A DNA stretch of 64,000 nucleotides, taken from assembly GCA_900545225.1 (NCBI GenBank), contig UQXZ01000004.1, positions 1-64,000 of the forward strand, read 5' to 3'. Of this stretch, positions 16,861 to 26,246 are shown in pieces. The position numbers and the translations under genes are program-made. The notes beneath the pieces were generated by a model that ran no database searches, was not told where the DNA came from, and saw only the letters and a program-made list of their open reading frames with translations. The stretch comes from an uncultured Eubacteriales bacterium (GTDB lineage Bacteria > Bacillota > Clostridia > Lachnospirales > Lachnospiraceae). Numbering within the stretch: the first letter of the stretch is position 1; the number at the start of each line of letters is the position of its first letter.

Positions 16861-18249
16861 CTAAGTCAGGGCACTCATTATATCAAGTTCCTCATTAAAG
16901 TCTGAGTTAAGTAATTTTCTGTTATATTCAAAGAACTTTTCATAGTTGTGCTCTGTTATGAAATACATTCCGGATCTGCCCGCTGCAAGCTCAGTTGTAA
17001 ATAGTGTAATCTCCTCAGCCTTGCCATACACATCTTCAATAAAGCCATAGAACTTATCCAGCTTATCCTTTAATCCATCATTAAAGCTTTCAACTTCTTC
17101 ATTTCTCTCGAAGAATTCAGCCTTTAATTCTTCAATATTAACGGATTTTGAATACCATTCCTTAAAAATGGAATATGCAATTCGCTCGAAGTAATCCTCA
17201 GGATTCATATCAGCAACTGCAACTCCTTCGGCAGCTTTATTTATAAACTTAAAAAGACCGTCCTGAACCTTTGTCATTTTCTCAGATTCTTTAAAGTCTT
17301 TATTTAAGTATGAAATGATAATGCCGATAAGACTTACCTTGCCATCAAATGGAATATTTGTGTAGTCATCCTTAACATATTCACCTGATAACATCTTCTC
17401 AATATCAAATATTTTCTCGTATCTCTTATAGAGAAGATAAAAGTTGCAGAAATCCGCTGCAATCTGGTCGTCTGTTATATATTCCTTTACTGTCTCCTCA
17501 GTTACTTCAATTCCAAGCTTTGTATACGCCTTAATGCAGTCAGATAAATCTTCCCATCCTCTGGCAGTTACAAATGACATACCGTCTATATTTAATTCCG
17601 CCTTATAGAAATTCTCGCTCTTTATGTTGAGATATGAGTTAACAGAACCGTCGATTCCATTATTTACGGCATATTCTCTCCATATTTTATAATCTGGCTG
17701 AACCCATATCTGTCTTACTCGGTCCAGTGTAACCATGTCGAATTCTTTTACAGCCTTATTGTATTCTTCAGGGTTACCTGCACAGACTATAACCCAGCCG
17801 TCAGGAACGCTGATACGACCGAACATTTTATTCTGTAAAAGCTGAAGCACAATAGGGCTCATAGTTTCAGAAACGCAGTTTATTTCATCTAAGAATAAAA
17901 TACCTCTGTCAGTATTTTTCTCTTCCATTTCATTATATATGGAAGCAATGATTTCGCTCATTGTATATTCTGTGACCTTAACATTTTTATCACCATATGT
18001 CTTTTCAGATACTACAGGAAGTCCCAGAGCACTCTGTCTTGTATGATGAGTCATGTTGTAGGTTACAAGTCCTATGCCCATTTCATCAGCTATCTGCTCC
18101 ATAATGGCTGTCTTACCAAGACCCGGTGCACCCATAATAAGTATTGGTCTCTGACGGTTACGGGCAATAAGCACATTCCCGTTCTCATCCAACAGGGAAT
18201 ATGCCTTTACCGTATTTATTATTTCTTCTTTTGCTTCCTTTATATTCAT
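16861..18249 (-). CDS. MoxR-type AAA+ ATPase
   Basis: 462-aa AAA+ ATPase of the MoxR class, usually paired with VWA proteins as a chaperone-like remodelling unit. Walker A GAPGLGKTA near residue 41-49, Walker B ILFLDEINCVS near 117, sensor-like CAGNPEEYNKAV, arginine-finger region DMVTLDRVRQIW, and a long helical C-terminal domain (about 260-462) beyond the usual 320-aa MoxR core. The ATG overlaps the VWA-gene stop (TAATG), a sign of translational coupling. It is the third gene of the LRR-VWA-MoxR cassette. Confidence 0.9.
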   Translation of the reverse strand: MNIKEAKEEIINTVKAYSLLDENGNVLIARNRQRPILIMGAPGLGKTAIMEQIADEMGIGLVTYNMTHHTRQSALGLPVVSEKTYGDKNVKVTEYTMSEIIASIYNEMEEKNTDRGILFLDEINCVSETMSPIVLQLLQNKMFGRISVPDGWVIVCAGNPEEYNKAVKEFDMVTLDRVRQIWVQPDYKIWREYAVNNGIDGSVNSYLNIKSENFYKAELNIDGMSFVTARGWEDLSDCIKAYTKLGIEVTEETVKEYITDDQIAADFCNFYLLYKRYEKIFDIEKMLSGEYVKDDYTNIPFDGKVSLIGIIISYLNKDFKESEKMTKVQDGLFKFINKAAEGVAVADMNPEDYFERIAYSIFKEWYSKSVNIEELKAEFFERNEEVESFNDGLKDKLDKFYGFIEDVYGKAEEITLFTTELAAGRSGMYFITEHNYEKFFEYNRKLLNSDFNEELDIMSALT

Positions 18250-19760
18250 TATTTAATCATCCCATCCTTAAGTGTATATTTGATGACCCATGAAGGGACT
18301 GTATATTCATTTGTCTGGTCAGTATTTTTTAAAATATCCGCTGCACTTTCATATGAAGAATATACAAATACACTTCTCCATGAAGGCTTTTTCCTCGGAT
18401 AAATGCCTAAGCCGTCCGTAAAGTAAATGAGACCCTTCAGAGACTTTATCTCCCTTTTCATAATTAAATCATTTACATATTCAAATACAGGTCTGAAATC
18501 CGTACCGCCGAACCCCTTAGGTGAAAAATTACTGAACATTCCATCTATATCCGTGCTTTTATTTACCACGGAAACTCTCTGTATAACATGGTCACATTCT
18601 ATGACATAGATTTTCGTATTCTTTCTTATGACATTTTCACTTTTTAAAATGCCATATGTGGTGCTTACAAATCTTTCCACAAGCGGACCGCTGCATGATC
18701 CTGATGTATCTACGGCAATCACAAGTCCTTCTATACTTTCCTCTTCAGAAACTTCCGTCTCCTCTATAAGAGCAATATTTTTATAAAGTGATAGACCATA
18801 GTTGTAAAAGCCCATATCAAAACTGTCCAGATCAGGCTTATTTTCCTCCTGGAGGCTCATAAATTTCTTTAAAAATGAGCTGTAGGAAATTCTTTTCTGA
18901 ACTGCATTGTCTAAAGACTTTGCAAGTTGTTTAAATCTGTTTCCCATTCCAGAGGATGCAAAGAAACCATTGGCCTTTTTCGCCTCCTCTGACCACTCTT
19001 TCTTTAGAGCTTCTCGTCTTAAAGCAACTGAATGTGCATCAGATTCTTTATGTTCATCAGTTCCCTGAACTCCTGACATTCCTTCCTGTGTTTTATCATT
19101 TTTTTCACCAGGTTTGTTGTCATTCTTATTGCTATCATCGCTCTTGTTATTTTCTGAATTTTCTTTTTGTTCATTTTCATTGGACTTATCTCCGTTTTTA
19201 TCAGATTCCTTACTTTCCTCATCTGTTACTTTGTACCAATAGTCATGGTCGTCTGTATAGAAATACTCAGCCAGCTTGTATTTTTCGGATTCAGGCCATT
19301 TCCTGATAATGTTATATATAGAATTTATACTGTAAATATCGCCATTTTCGCACAATCGCTTATATGTATTTTCTTTTATATCCGATTCAGGACTTAATAC
19401 ACATGATATATCCATGGAATCTATTATTGATTCTGCGTGAATGTCCGCTGCCAGATTCCAGTCAGGATTTTCTTCATTTGGTCCTGTAAATGGTGCAAGA
19501 AAAAGGCAGTGCATACTGATATGAAGATATGCTCTGTTAACGTACACAGGGTCTTCTATATATTTCTGAACAAGCAGCATGGGATTAAAAAATATATTCC
19601 CCCCATCCGTTGCCATAAACTTCACCCTTGCATCCGGAATAAATTTAAATCTGTTAAATACTGCAAACATTCCTCTCATTGCGATAAACAGATCTTTTTT
19701 TACATTCCTGAGAATTTCCTCTCCGACAGAAGCGTATCTGTCCATAGAAGTTTCTTTCAA
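18249..19760 (-). CDS. DUF2201-type protein with C-terminal VWA-like domain
   Basis: 503 aa from a TTG start (AAGGAG 8 nt upstream). The N-terminal half resembles the putative metallopeptidase domain of DUF2201 proteins, but the expected HExxH reads HISMH, lacking the catalytic Glu. A roughly 65-residue highly charged Glu/Lys/Asn/Ser linker follows (about 180-245). The C-terminal VWA-like domain carries MIDAS residues in VIAVDTSGSCSG and GFGGTDFRPV. Family partners are MoxR ATPases, and the MoxR gene overlaps its stop codon by one base. A cytosolic scaffold or client-binding role is an inference. Confidence 0.87.
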   Translation of the reverse strand: MKETSMDRYASVGEEILRNVKKDLFIAMRGMFAVFNRFKFIPDARVKFMATDGGNIFFNPMLLVQKYIEDPVYVNRAYLHISMHCLFLAPFTGPNEENPDWNLAADIHAESIIDSMDISCVLSPESDIKENTYKRLCENGDIYSINSIYNIIRKWPESEKYKLAEYFYTDDHDYWYKVTDEESKESDKNGDKSNENEQKENSENNKSDDSNKNDNKPGEKNDKTQEGMSGVQGTDEHKESDAHSVALRREALKKEWSEEAKKANGFFASSGMGNRFKQLAKSLDNAVQKRISYSSFLKKFMSLQEENKPDLDSFDMGFYNYGLSLYKNIALIEETEVSEEESIEGLVIAVDTSGSCSGPLVERFVSTTYGILKSENVIRKNTKIYVIECDHVIQRVSVVNKSTDIDGMFSNFSPKGFGGTDFRPVFEYVNDLIMKREIKSLKGLIYFTDGLGIYPRKKPSWRSVFVYSSYESAADILKNTDQTNEYTVPSWVIKYTLKDGMIK

Positions 19761-19800
19761 CGCCCCATCTCCTTTTCCCTTTAATCTATGTTACCTGTTT

Positions 19801-20607
19801 TTAAAATTCATATCTCTTTTTCTGCTGTCCGTACAGCTTATTATATTTTTCAAGAAGCAGACTCTGTATATCCGTATAACCTGATTCACGCATTATATCT
19901 ATAATTTCCCACAATGCTTTCTTGTCAGTTATACAAATGTCTAAGAGTTTCTCCACATCCTCTCTTCTTCCGGATTCAGCAAGCATAATAACCGCCTTGC
20001 AGATATTTTCCACAACATAGGTTTCATATTTAACCCTTGCATTATCAGATAAATGATACGGATATAAGAGTCTCTCAATGGCTATTCTTATTCCTGCCCT
20101 GTAGAGATCCACATTCATTCCCAATATAAATGTCTTGTCATAATCCCTGTAATTAATCTCTCCGGCTGAAATACTCTCTCTGTATAGACTTCCTGAGCCC
20201 TCTGAGATTTCTGTTATGATTCTTGCAGGTGTATTTTCTTCATAATTATCTATTCCATATGGGAATATTAAAGAAGCTTCTCCGTCCTCATAAAAAATAT
20301 GAACCTTCACTTCCGTATGTATATCCGCAAGTATTGATTTAAGGCTCTTTAAATTGCCACCGCTTTTATAATATATTGATATTTCCTTAAGGCGCTCACA
20401 GTTTTTAAATGCTCCGTCACCTATATCAACGGAAGCATTTTCCAGTGTGAGCTTGTACATGCTTCTGCAGTTATAAAATGCATGGGCACCAATTTTTTTC
20501 ACATTTTCTGGTACATAAACCTCTTTAATATCCCTGTTTTCACTATATGCAAAAGGATCAACTTCCTCTATATCGGATCCTATTGTCAAAATAATGTTAT
20601 CAGTCAT
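19801..20607 (-). CDS. BspA-like leucine-rich repeat protein with helical C-terminal domain
   Basis: 268 aa from ATG 20607 (GGAAGG 9 nt upstream; a GTG two codons earlier is too close). Residues about 8-90 contain BspA-type LRR_5 repeats: VDPFAYSENRDIKEVYVPENVKKIGAHAFYNC..., then IGDGAFKNCERLKEISIYY. Unlike most BspA proteins it has no signal peptide. Residues about 170-268 are helical and may form a short repeat or adaptor domain. It is first in the cassette with the VWA and MoxR genes, 40 nt upstream of the VWA start, suggesting a target-recognition subunit (inference). Confidence 0.82.
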   Translation of the reverse strand: MTDNIILTIGSDIEEVDPFAYSENRDIKEVYVPENVKKIGAHAFYNCRSMYKLTLENASVDIGDGAFKNCERLKEISIYYKSGGNLKSLKSILADIHTEVKVHIFYEDGEASLIFPYGIDNYEENTPARIITEISEGSGSLYRESISAGEINYRDYDKTFILGMNVDLYRAGIRIAIERLLYPYHLSDNARVKYETYVVENICKAVIMLAESGRREDVEKLLDICITDKKALWEIIDIMRESGYTDIQSLLLEKYNKLYGQQKKRYEF

Positions 20608-20908
20608 ATTCACAGCCCTTCCAAAATACTTACGAATTTATTATCTAAATGATAATACCAGCCTGCATTTATTAAAGTTACAACTTTATATATCTGATAT
20701 CAGATTATGCATAATATATTGATTGTACAGGAAAGAAATTCACAAATGCAATAAAATATGATTTCTTACGGTCTTTTTATTTTATGCTCAGGACGGATTA
20801 CACATTCAATTCTCATTGTTGGATGAATAAATTTTTCAAATATGCAAAAATAGAAAAGCGTAAAATTTTTAGGTTTCGGCCCTACATTGTGTTTATACAG
20901 AGGTAATT
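20608..20908. promoter_or_regulatory. Divergent promoter region with overlapping palindromes
   Basis: Lies between the LRR gene (minus) and the patatin/RNR operon (plus). A perfect 14-bp palindrome ATCTGATATCAGAT (20692-20705) overlaps a perfect 12-bp palindrome ATTATGCATAAT (20704-20715). They are candidate operators for either direction. No NrdR box could be recognised. Confidence 0.5.
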
Positions 20909-21763
20909 ATGAAAGTTGGAATAGTTTTTGAAGGTGGAGCTTACCGTACTATATTTGCCTGCGGTGTAATTGACGCCCTTCTGGAAAATCATATTTATAC
21001 TGATTATATGATTGGTGTTTCTGCAGGTGCAGGCTACGGCGTATCATATGCCACAAGACAGTACAAAAGAAATCTTAAAATCATTATGAGATATTGCGAT
21101 GACAAACGTTATCTCAGCTTTAAGAACTGGTTTAAAAAAGATAACCGTTCTATATTCGGTCTTGATTTTGTATATAACAAAGTTCCAAATGAATTAATAC
21201 TTTTTGACTATGACGCATACTTAAAAAACGGGGTTGATTTTATTTGTGTAGGAACAAATACAGATACTGGAAAAGCGGAATATTTTCCTTTTGATCCGAA
21301 TGACAAAAACATGGTTGCTCTTCAGGCAACATGTGCACTGCCGCTTCTTTTCCCTAAAATAACATTAAACGGAAAGCAGTACTGGGACGGCGGAATAACA
21401 GATCCTATTCCATTTAAAAAGGCTTTCTTGGACGGTTGCGACAAGGTTATTGTTGTATCCACAAGGGAAAAATATTACAGAAAGAAAGATAATAACAGAC
21501 TTAAACATCTGCTTCCGTTATTCCATAAAAATACTGAGCTTGTTAAAGCCTTAAGCAATTTCAGAAATAACTACAATGAAACTGTAGAAGAACTTGAGCA
21601 GTATGAAGCCGAAGAAAAAGTATTTGTATTCAGACCTAAAACAACTAAAGGTTTCGATATGATGGAAAGAGACAGAAAGAAACTTCTTACAATGTACAAT
21701 GACGGCTATAAGCAGACTATAAGACGATTAGACGATCTTAAAGAATATCTGTCTTCAAATTAA
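20909..21763 (+). CDS. Patatin-like phospholipase
   Basis: 284-aa Ser-Asp dyad acyl hydrolase of the patatin/RssA type. Oxyanion-hole motif FEGGAYR near residue 7, nucleophile elbow GVSAG near 39, and catalytic Asp in the DGG of QYWDGGITDPIPF near 173. No signal peptide, so cytoplasmic or peripheral. AGAGGT precedes the ATG. It is 21 nt upstream of nrdA, implying co-transcription with ribonucleotide reductase; the functional link is not obvious. Confidence 0.9.
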   Translation: MKVGIVFEGGAYRTIFACGVIDALLENHIYTDYMIGVSAGAGYGVSYATRQYKRNLKIIMRYCDDKRYLSFKNWFKKDNRSIFGLDFVYNKVPNELILFDYDAYLKNGVDFICVGTNTDTGKAEYFPFDPNDKNMVALQATCALPLLFPKITLNGKQYWDGGITDPIPFKKAFLDGCDKVIVVSTREKYYRKKDNNRLKHLLPLFHKNTELVKALSNFRNNYNETVEELEQYEAEEKVFVFRPKTTKGFDMMERDRKKLLTMYNDGYKQTIRRLDDLKEYLSSN

Positions 21764-21784
21764 TTTCATTATGAGGGGTTATTA

Positions 21785-24307
21785 ATGATTTACATTATTA
21801 AAAGAAACAATGAAAAACAGGAATACGATAAGCATAAGATAGCACATGCCATTTCAAAGTGCTTCGATGCATGTGGTACACCTATTGAGCAGAATAAGCT
21901 CGACAAAATCGTGGAATATGTAGACAACCTTGTTGTTAATTCAGATGAAATCTGGTCTGTTGAACAGATTCAGGATTCAGTTGAACATGCCCTTATGAAA
22001 GAGGGATATTTAACAGAGGCTAAGAAATACATTTTATACCGTGAGAAGCAGACAGAACTCCGTAAAATCAAATATGAAATTGCTGAGAAGGTTGGAATTC
22101 CTAAATTATTTGATGTTCTCAGTAAGATAAAGAACGACTTTACTGATGAAGTATATTCACTTTCAATCCTTAACAATAAGTTCAATAACTTCGTAAAGGC
22201 AAATGATACAAGAGATGAGGCAATGGATGCCATCATCTATGCCGCTGCAGAGCTTTCAAGTGAGCAGGCTCCAAAGTGGGAATATATTGCCGCAAGACTT
22301 TTAAGCATTAAGTTCTCAACAAATCTTAAGGAAATTGAAGAGTCACATGGTATCCATTCATTTTATGAGAAAATCTCATACCTTACTAATGAAGGACTTT
22401 ACGGAGACTATATTCTTTCACATTACAGCCGTGAAGAACTTGAAGAGGCTTATTCATTTATCGATGAGTCAAGAAATGAATTATTTACATATTCAGCACT
22501 TGAGCTTCTTTTAAAGAGATACGTAATAAGAAGCAGAAAGAATATTCCTCTTGAGAGTCCTCAGGAAATGTACCTTGGTATTTCACTTCATTTAGCTATG
22601 AACGAAAAGAATGACAAAATGAAGTGGGTACACAAATTCTATGACACACTCAGTAAGCTCTATGTGACAATGGCTACTCCTACTCTTTCAAATGCGAGAA
22701 GACCATTCCACCAGCTTTCAAGCTGTTTCATCGATACTGTTCCTGACAGCCTTGAAGGCATTTACAGAAGTATCGACAACTTCGCACAGGTTAGTAAATC
22801 AGGCGGCGGTATGGGACTTTACTTCGGTAAGGTAAGAGCAAGCGGAAGTGCCATCAGAGGATTTGAAGGTGCTGCCGGTGGTGTTATCAGATGGATAAGA
22901 CTTGCAAATGATACAGCAGTTGCAGTTGATCAGCTCGGTGTTCGTCAGGGTGCTGTTGCTGTATATCTCGATGCATGGCATAAGGATCTCCCTGAATTCT
23001 TAGGACTCAGAACAAATAACGGTGATGACAGATTAAAGGCTCATGACGTATTCCCTGCAATCTGCTATCCTGACTTATTCTGGAGACTTGCAAAGGAAAA
23101 TATCGATGCAGACTGGTACATGATGTGTCCACACGAAATTCTCTCTGTAAAGGGATACGCCCTTGAAGATTACTACGGCGAAGAATGGGAAAAGAGATAT
23201 CTTGACTGTATTAACGACAGTCGTATCAGCAAGAGAACAATGTCTGTTAAGGACATCGTAAGACTTATCTTAAAGTCTGCAGTTGAGACAGGAACACCAT
23301 TTGCATTTAACAGAGACGTTGTTAACAAAATGAATCCTAACAAGCATCAGGGAATCATTTACTGCTCTAACCTCTGTACAGAAATTGCCCAGAATATGGC
23401 TCCTATTGAAACAATCAGCAGAGAGATTAAGACAGAAAATGGAGATACGGTTGTAGTTACTACTACAAGACCGGGAGACTTCGTTGTATGTAACTTAGCA
23501 AGTCTCTCACTCGGTCATATCCCATTAAATGATGATGAGATATTGAGAGATACTGTTCATACAGCAATCAGAGCTCTCGACAATGTTATCGATTTAAATT
23601 CATACCCTGTACCTTACGCAAAGATTACTAACCGCACATACAGAAGTCTTGGCCTTGGCGTATCAGGATATCACCATATGTTAGCTAAGCAGAAGCTTGT
23701 ATGGGAAAGCGATGAACATTTAGCATTTGTTGATAAGCTCTTTGAAAAGATAAATATGTATGCCATCGAAGAGAGTAATGAACTTGCTAAAGAAAGAGGC
23801 GCATACGATTACTTCGAAGGAAGTGACTGGCAGAACGGTAATTACTTCACTGACAGAAATTACACTTCAGATGAATGGAATACTTTAAAGGAAAATGTAG
23901 CAAAATACGGAATGCGTAATGCATATCTTATGGCCATTGCTCCAACAGGATCTACATCAATTATTGCGGGAACAAGTGCAGGTATTGACCCTGTCATGAA
24001 CAGATTCTTCCTTGAGGAAAAGAAGGGACATATGCTTCCAAGACTTGCTCCTGAATTAAGCCTTGAGACATACTGGTTCTACAAATCATCATATGTAATC
24101 AATCAGACATGGAGTATTAAGGCTGCAGGCGTACGAAGCAGACATATCGACCAAGCTCAGAGCATGAACCTCTACATTACAGATAAATTTACAATGCGTG
24201 GCGTTCTTGATCTCTATATCAAGGCCTGGGAAAATGACGTAAAAACAATTTACTATGTACGTTCTAAATCTCTCGAAGTTGAAGAATGCGAGAGTTGTGC
24301 AACCTGA
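21785..24307 (+). CDS. nrdA: Class I ribonucleoside-diphosphate reductase, alpha subunit
   Basis: Reduces ribonucleoside diphosphates to deoxy forms. At 840 aa it includes an N-terminal ATP-cone (about residues 1-90, MIYIIKRNNEKQEYDKHKIAHAI...) for allosteric activity control. The active-site Cys set is visible in QLSSCF, SNLCTEI and VVCNLAS; ATPTLSNARRP is a conserved block. The C-terminal YYVRSKSLE segment carries radical-transfer tyrosines, and the flexible tail CESCAT is the redox-shuttle Cys pair. Followed by nrdB after 21 nt. Being oxygen-dependent, class I RNR is notable in a likely anaerobe. Confidence 0.95.
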   Translation: MIYIIKRNNEKQEYDKHKIAHAISKCFDACGTPIEQNKLDKIVEYVDNLVVNSDEIWSVEQIQDSVEHALMKEGYLTEAKKYILYREKQTELRKIKYEIAEKVGIPKLFDVLSKIKNDFTDEVYSLSILNNKFNNFVKANDTRDEAMDAIIYAAAELSSEQAPKWEYIAARLLSIKFSTNLKEIEESHGIHSFYEKISYLTNEGLYGDYILSHYSREELEEAYSFIDESRNELFTYSALELLLKRYVIRSRKNIPLESPQEMYLGISLHLAMNEKNDKMKWVHKFYDTLSKLYVTMATPTLSNARRPFHQLSSCFIDTVPDSLEGIYRSIDNFAQVSKSGGGMGLYFGKVRASGSAIRGFEGAAGGVIRWIRLANDTAVAVDQLGVRQGAVAVYLDAWHKDLPEFLGLRTNNGDDRLKAHDVFPAICYPDLFWRLAKENIDADWYMMCPHEILSVKGYALEDYYGEEWEKRYLDCINDSRISKRTMSVKDIVRLILKSAVETGTPFAFNRDVVNKMNPNKHQGIIYCSNLCTEIAQNMAPIETISREIKTENGDTVVVTTTRPGDFVVCNLASLSLGHIPLNDDEILRDTVHTAIRALDNVIDLNSYPVPYAKITNRTYRSLGLGVSGYHHMLAKQKLVWESDEHLAFVDKLFEKINMYAIEESNELAKERGAYDYFEGSDWQNGNYFTDRNYTSDEWNTLKENVAKYGMRNAYLMAIAPTGSTSIIAGTSAGIDPVMNRFFLEEKKGHMLPRLAPELSLETYWFYKSSYVINQTWSIKAAGVRSRHIDQAQSMNLYITDKFTMRGVLDLYIKAWENDVKTIYYVRSKSLEVEECESCAT

Positions 24308-24328
24308 TATTCAGAAAGGGGTATTCAT

Positions 24329-25372
24329 ATGGATAAATTAACAAAAAGACCTCTGTTCAATCCTGACGGAGATACAGATATATATCTTAGAAGAATGATT
24401 GGTGGTAATACTACTAATCTTAACGATTTTAATAACCTTAAATATCCATGGACAAGCGACTGGTACAGACAGGCTATGAATAACTTCTGGGTACCTGAAG
24501 AAATCAGTCTTGCACAGGATCTTAAGGATTATCCAAAGCTTTCAGTACATGAAAAGAGTGCATATGATAAGATTTTAAGTTTCCTTATCTTCCTTGACTC
24601 AATTCAGACAGCTAACCTTCCAAGAATCAGTGAATATATCACTGCAAATGAAGTAAACCTCTGCCTGTCTATTCAGACATTCCAGGAAAGTCTTCACAGC
24701 CAGAGCTACAGCTACATGCTTGATACAATATGCTCTCCTGAGGAGAGAAATGAGATTCTCTATCAGTGGAAGGACGATAAGCATTTATTAGACAGAAATA
24801 CTCTTATCGGAAACATTTACAATGAATTTACTACATCATCTGATAAGAAGACATTCTTAAAGGTTCTTATGGCCAATTATATCCTTGAAGGAATTTACTT
24901 CTATTCAGGATTTATGTTCTTCTATAACTTAAGCCGTAACGGTAAAATGCCGGGTTCAGCTCAGGAAATCAGATATATCAACAGAGATGAAAATACACAT
25001 TTATGGTTGTTTAGAAATATAATCATTGAGCTTCAGAAGGAAGAGCCTGAACTCTTTACTGATGAAAACATCAATATGATTAAGGATCTTCTCAAGCAGG
25101 GTGTAGAACAGGAAATTGAATGGGGTAAGTACGTAATAGGCGATAACATCCCTGGTCTTTCTTCAAAAATGGTGGAAGACTACATTTTATATCTTGGTAA
25201 CTTACGCTGGTCAGGTCTTGGATACGGAACTCTCTATGAGGGTCACAATGAAGAGCCTGAAGATATGAAATGGGTTGGCCAGTATTCTAATGCAAATATG
25301 GTTAAGACAGACTTCTTTGAAGCCCGTAGTACAGCATATGCTAAGAGTACAGCTCTTATCGATGATCTTTAA
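24329..25372 (+). CDS. nrdB: Class I ribonucleoside-diphosphate reductase, beta subunit
   Basis: Dimetal/tyrosyl-radical subunit (347 aa) that generates the thiyl radical in NrdA. Metal-ligand pattern visible: Asp in IFLDSIQ, Glu and His in ESLHSQSY, Glu in LEGIYFY, and Glu/His in RDENTHLWLF. The radical Tyr is in place four residues after the first His (HSQSY), so this is a Tyr-type, not a class Ic, subunit. Metal content (Fe or Mn) cannot be told. A strong terminator follows. Confidence 0.95.
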   Translation: MDKLTKRPLFNPDGDTDIYLRRMIGGNTTNLNDFNNLKYPWTSDWYRQAMNNFWVPEEISLAQDLKDYPKLSVHEKSAYDKILSFLIFLDSIQTANLPRISEYITANEVNLCLSIQTFQESLHSQSYSYMLDTICSPEERNEILYQWKDDKHLLDRNTLIGNIYNEFTTSSDKKTFLKVLMANYILEGIYFYSGFMFFYNLSRNGKMPGSAQEIRYINRDENTHLWLFRNIIIELQKEEPELFTDENINMIKDLLKQGVEQEIEWGKYVIGDNIPGLSSKMVEDYILYLGNLRWSGLGYGTLYEGHNEEPEDMKWVGQYSNANMVKTDFFEARSTAYAKSTALIDDL

Positions 25373-25377
25373 ATAAA

Positions 25378-25411
25378 TAAAAAAGGTACATCTTATGGTG
25401 TACCTTTTTTT
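25378..25411 (+). terminator. Terminator of nrdA-nrdB
   Basis: 11-bp hairpin AAAAAGGTACA / TGTACCTTTTT with an 8-nt loop and a T7 tail, immediately after the nrdB stop. Confidence 0.88.
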
Positions 25412-25471
25412 GCCATGTAATTGAACTACAGATATTTATATAGCAAAAGCAGATTTAATATTTGATAAAAT

Positions 25472-25504
25472 AAAAAAGCGTAGTGCTTAGCACCACGCTT
25501 TTTT
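25472..25504. terminator. Bidirectional terminator between convergent genes
   Basis: 15-bp arms (25472-25486, 25490-25504) with one G-U position, a 3-nt loop, and A6 and T6 at the two ends. It serves the minus-strand YcxB-like gene and backs up nrdB. Confidence 0.85.
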
Positions 25505-25528
25505 ATTGCCTTTTTATAGCTTTTATTA

Positions 25529-26245
25529 TTATTCCGGTCTTAATTGCTTAATAAGGAATGGTCTGAAACCTTCAAGAGTTCCCTTTGTGAACTGAGACTT
25601 ATGGATAGGAATTACTTCCTTCTTACCAATCTGTAATACTACAAATGTCTCTGTTTCTCTAACTCTTGTGATTTCCTCATATGAATAATGCTTACCCTGG
25701 TTAAGAGTAACATCTTCCATTGTGAATTCATCTTCAGAAAATGCTGTTTCGCAAATCATATGCTCGCCGATTCTTCTGTGATATCCGCTTAATGTTTGCT
25801 TTGCAAGAATTGTTGGCTCCAATAACTTGAATGCAGATAAAGCACCAAGAAGAACCATTGAAATAATGAGAAGCTGTAAAAGTCTTGTTTCACCCATTAT
25901 TGCAAATATAATATTGGCAACAACGTTTGCTGCAAGAATACAGTAAATGAAAATGGAATTAACTCTTCTGGCCTTATCCCATTTTAAAACACCCTTGTAT
26001 AACTCTTTAAGAAGAGGTGTTGTATATTCAAAGTTGTTTCTATACAATATCTTCTCTTCATAGGCAGCTTCATCAAATGTGTCATCAACATCTTCAGTAG
26101 CAGCTTCAGCAGTATTGTCATAATCATTTAAATTATCCTGATCAACAAATTCAGCTGAATCTACTTCTTCTGTAACATCTGTCTTTACATCATCAGCATT
26201 ACCTGTTGAATTGTAGATATCTCCAAAACCTTTTTTTTCTTCCAT
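25529..26245 (-). CDS. YcxB-like membrane protein
   Basis: 238 aa. A strongly acidic, probably disordered N-terminus (about 1-75, DVTEEVDSAEFVDQDN region) is followed by two transmembrane segments (SIFIYCILAANVVANIIFAI and LQLLIISMVLLGALSAF). The C-terminal cytosolic domain has the YcxB pattern (SYEEITRVRETETFVVLQIG, then IPIHKSQFTKG). Members are of unknown function, often next to small partner proteins. It starts 2 nt after the stop of the 143-aa gene, so the two form an operon. Confidence 0.78.
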   Translation of the reverse strand: MEEKKGFGDIYNSTGNADDVKTDVTEEVDSAEFVDQDNLNDYDNTAEAATEDVDDTFDEAAYEEKILYRNNFEYTTPLLKELYKGVLKWDKARRVNSIFIYCILAANVVANIIFAIMGETRLLQLLIISMVLLGALSAFKLLEPTILAKQTLSGYHRRIGEHMICETAFSEDEFTMEDVTLNQGKHYSYEEITRVRETETFVVLQIGKKEVIPIHKSQFTKGTLEGFRPFLIKQLRPE

Positions 26246-26246
26246 A

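Noticed and set aside
20608..20908. NrdR boxes before the RNR operon
   Set aside because: No pair of ACA-N-TGT type boxes matching the NrdR consensus could be recognised.
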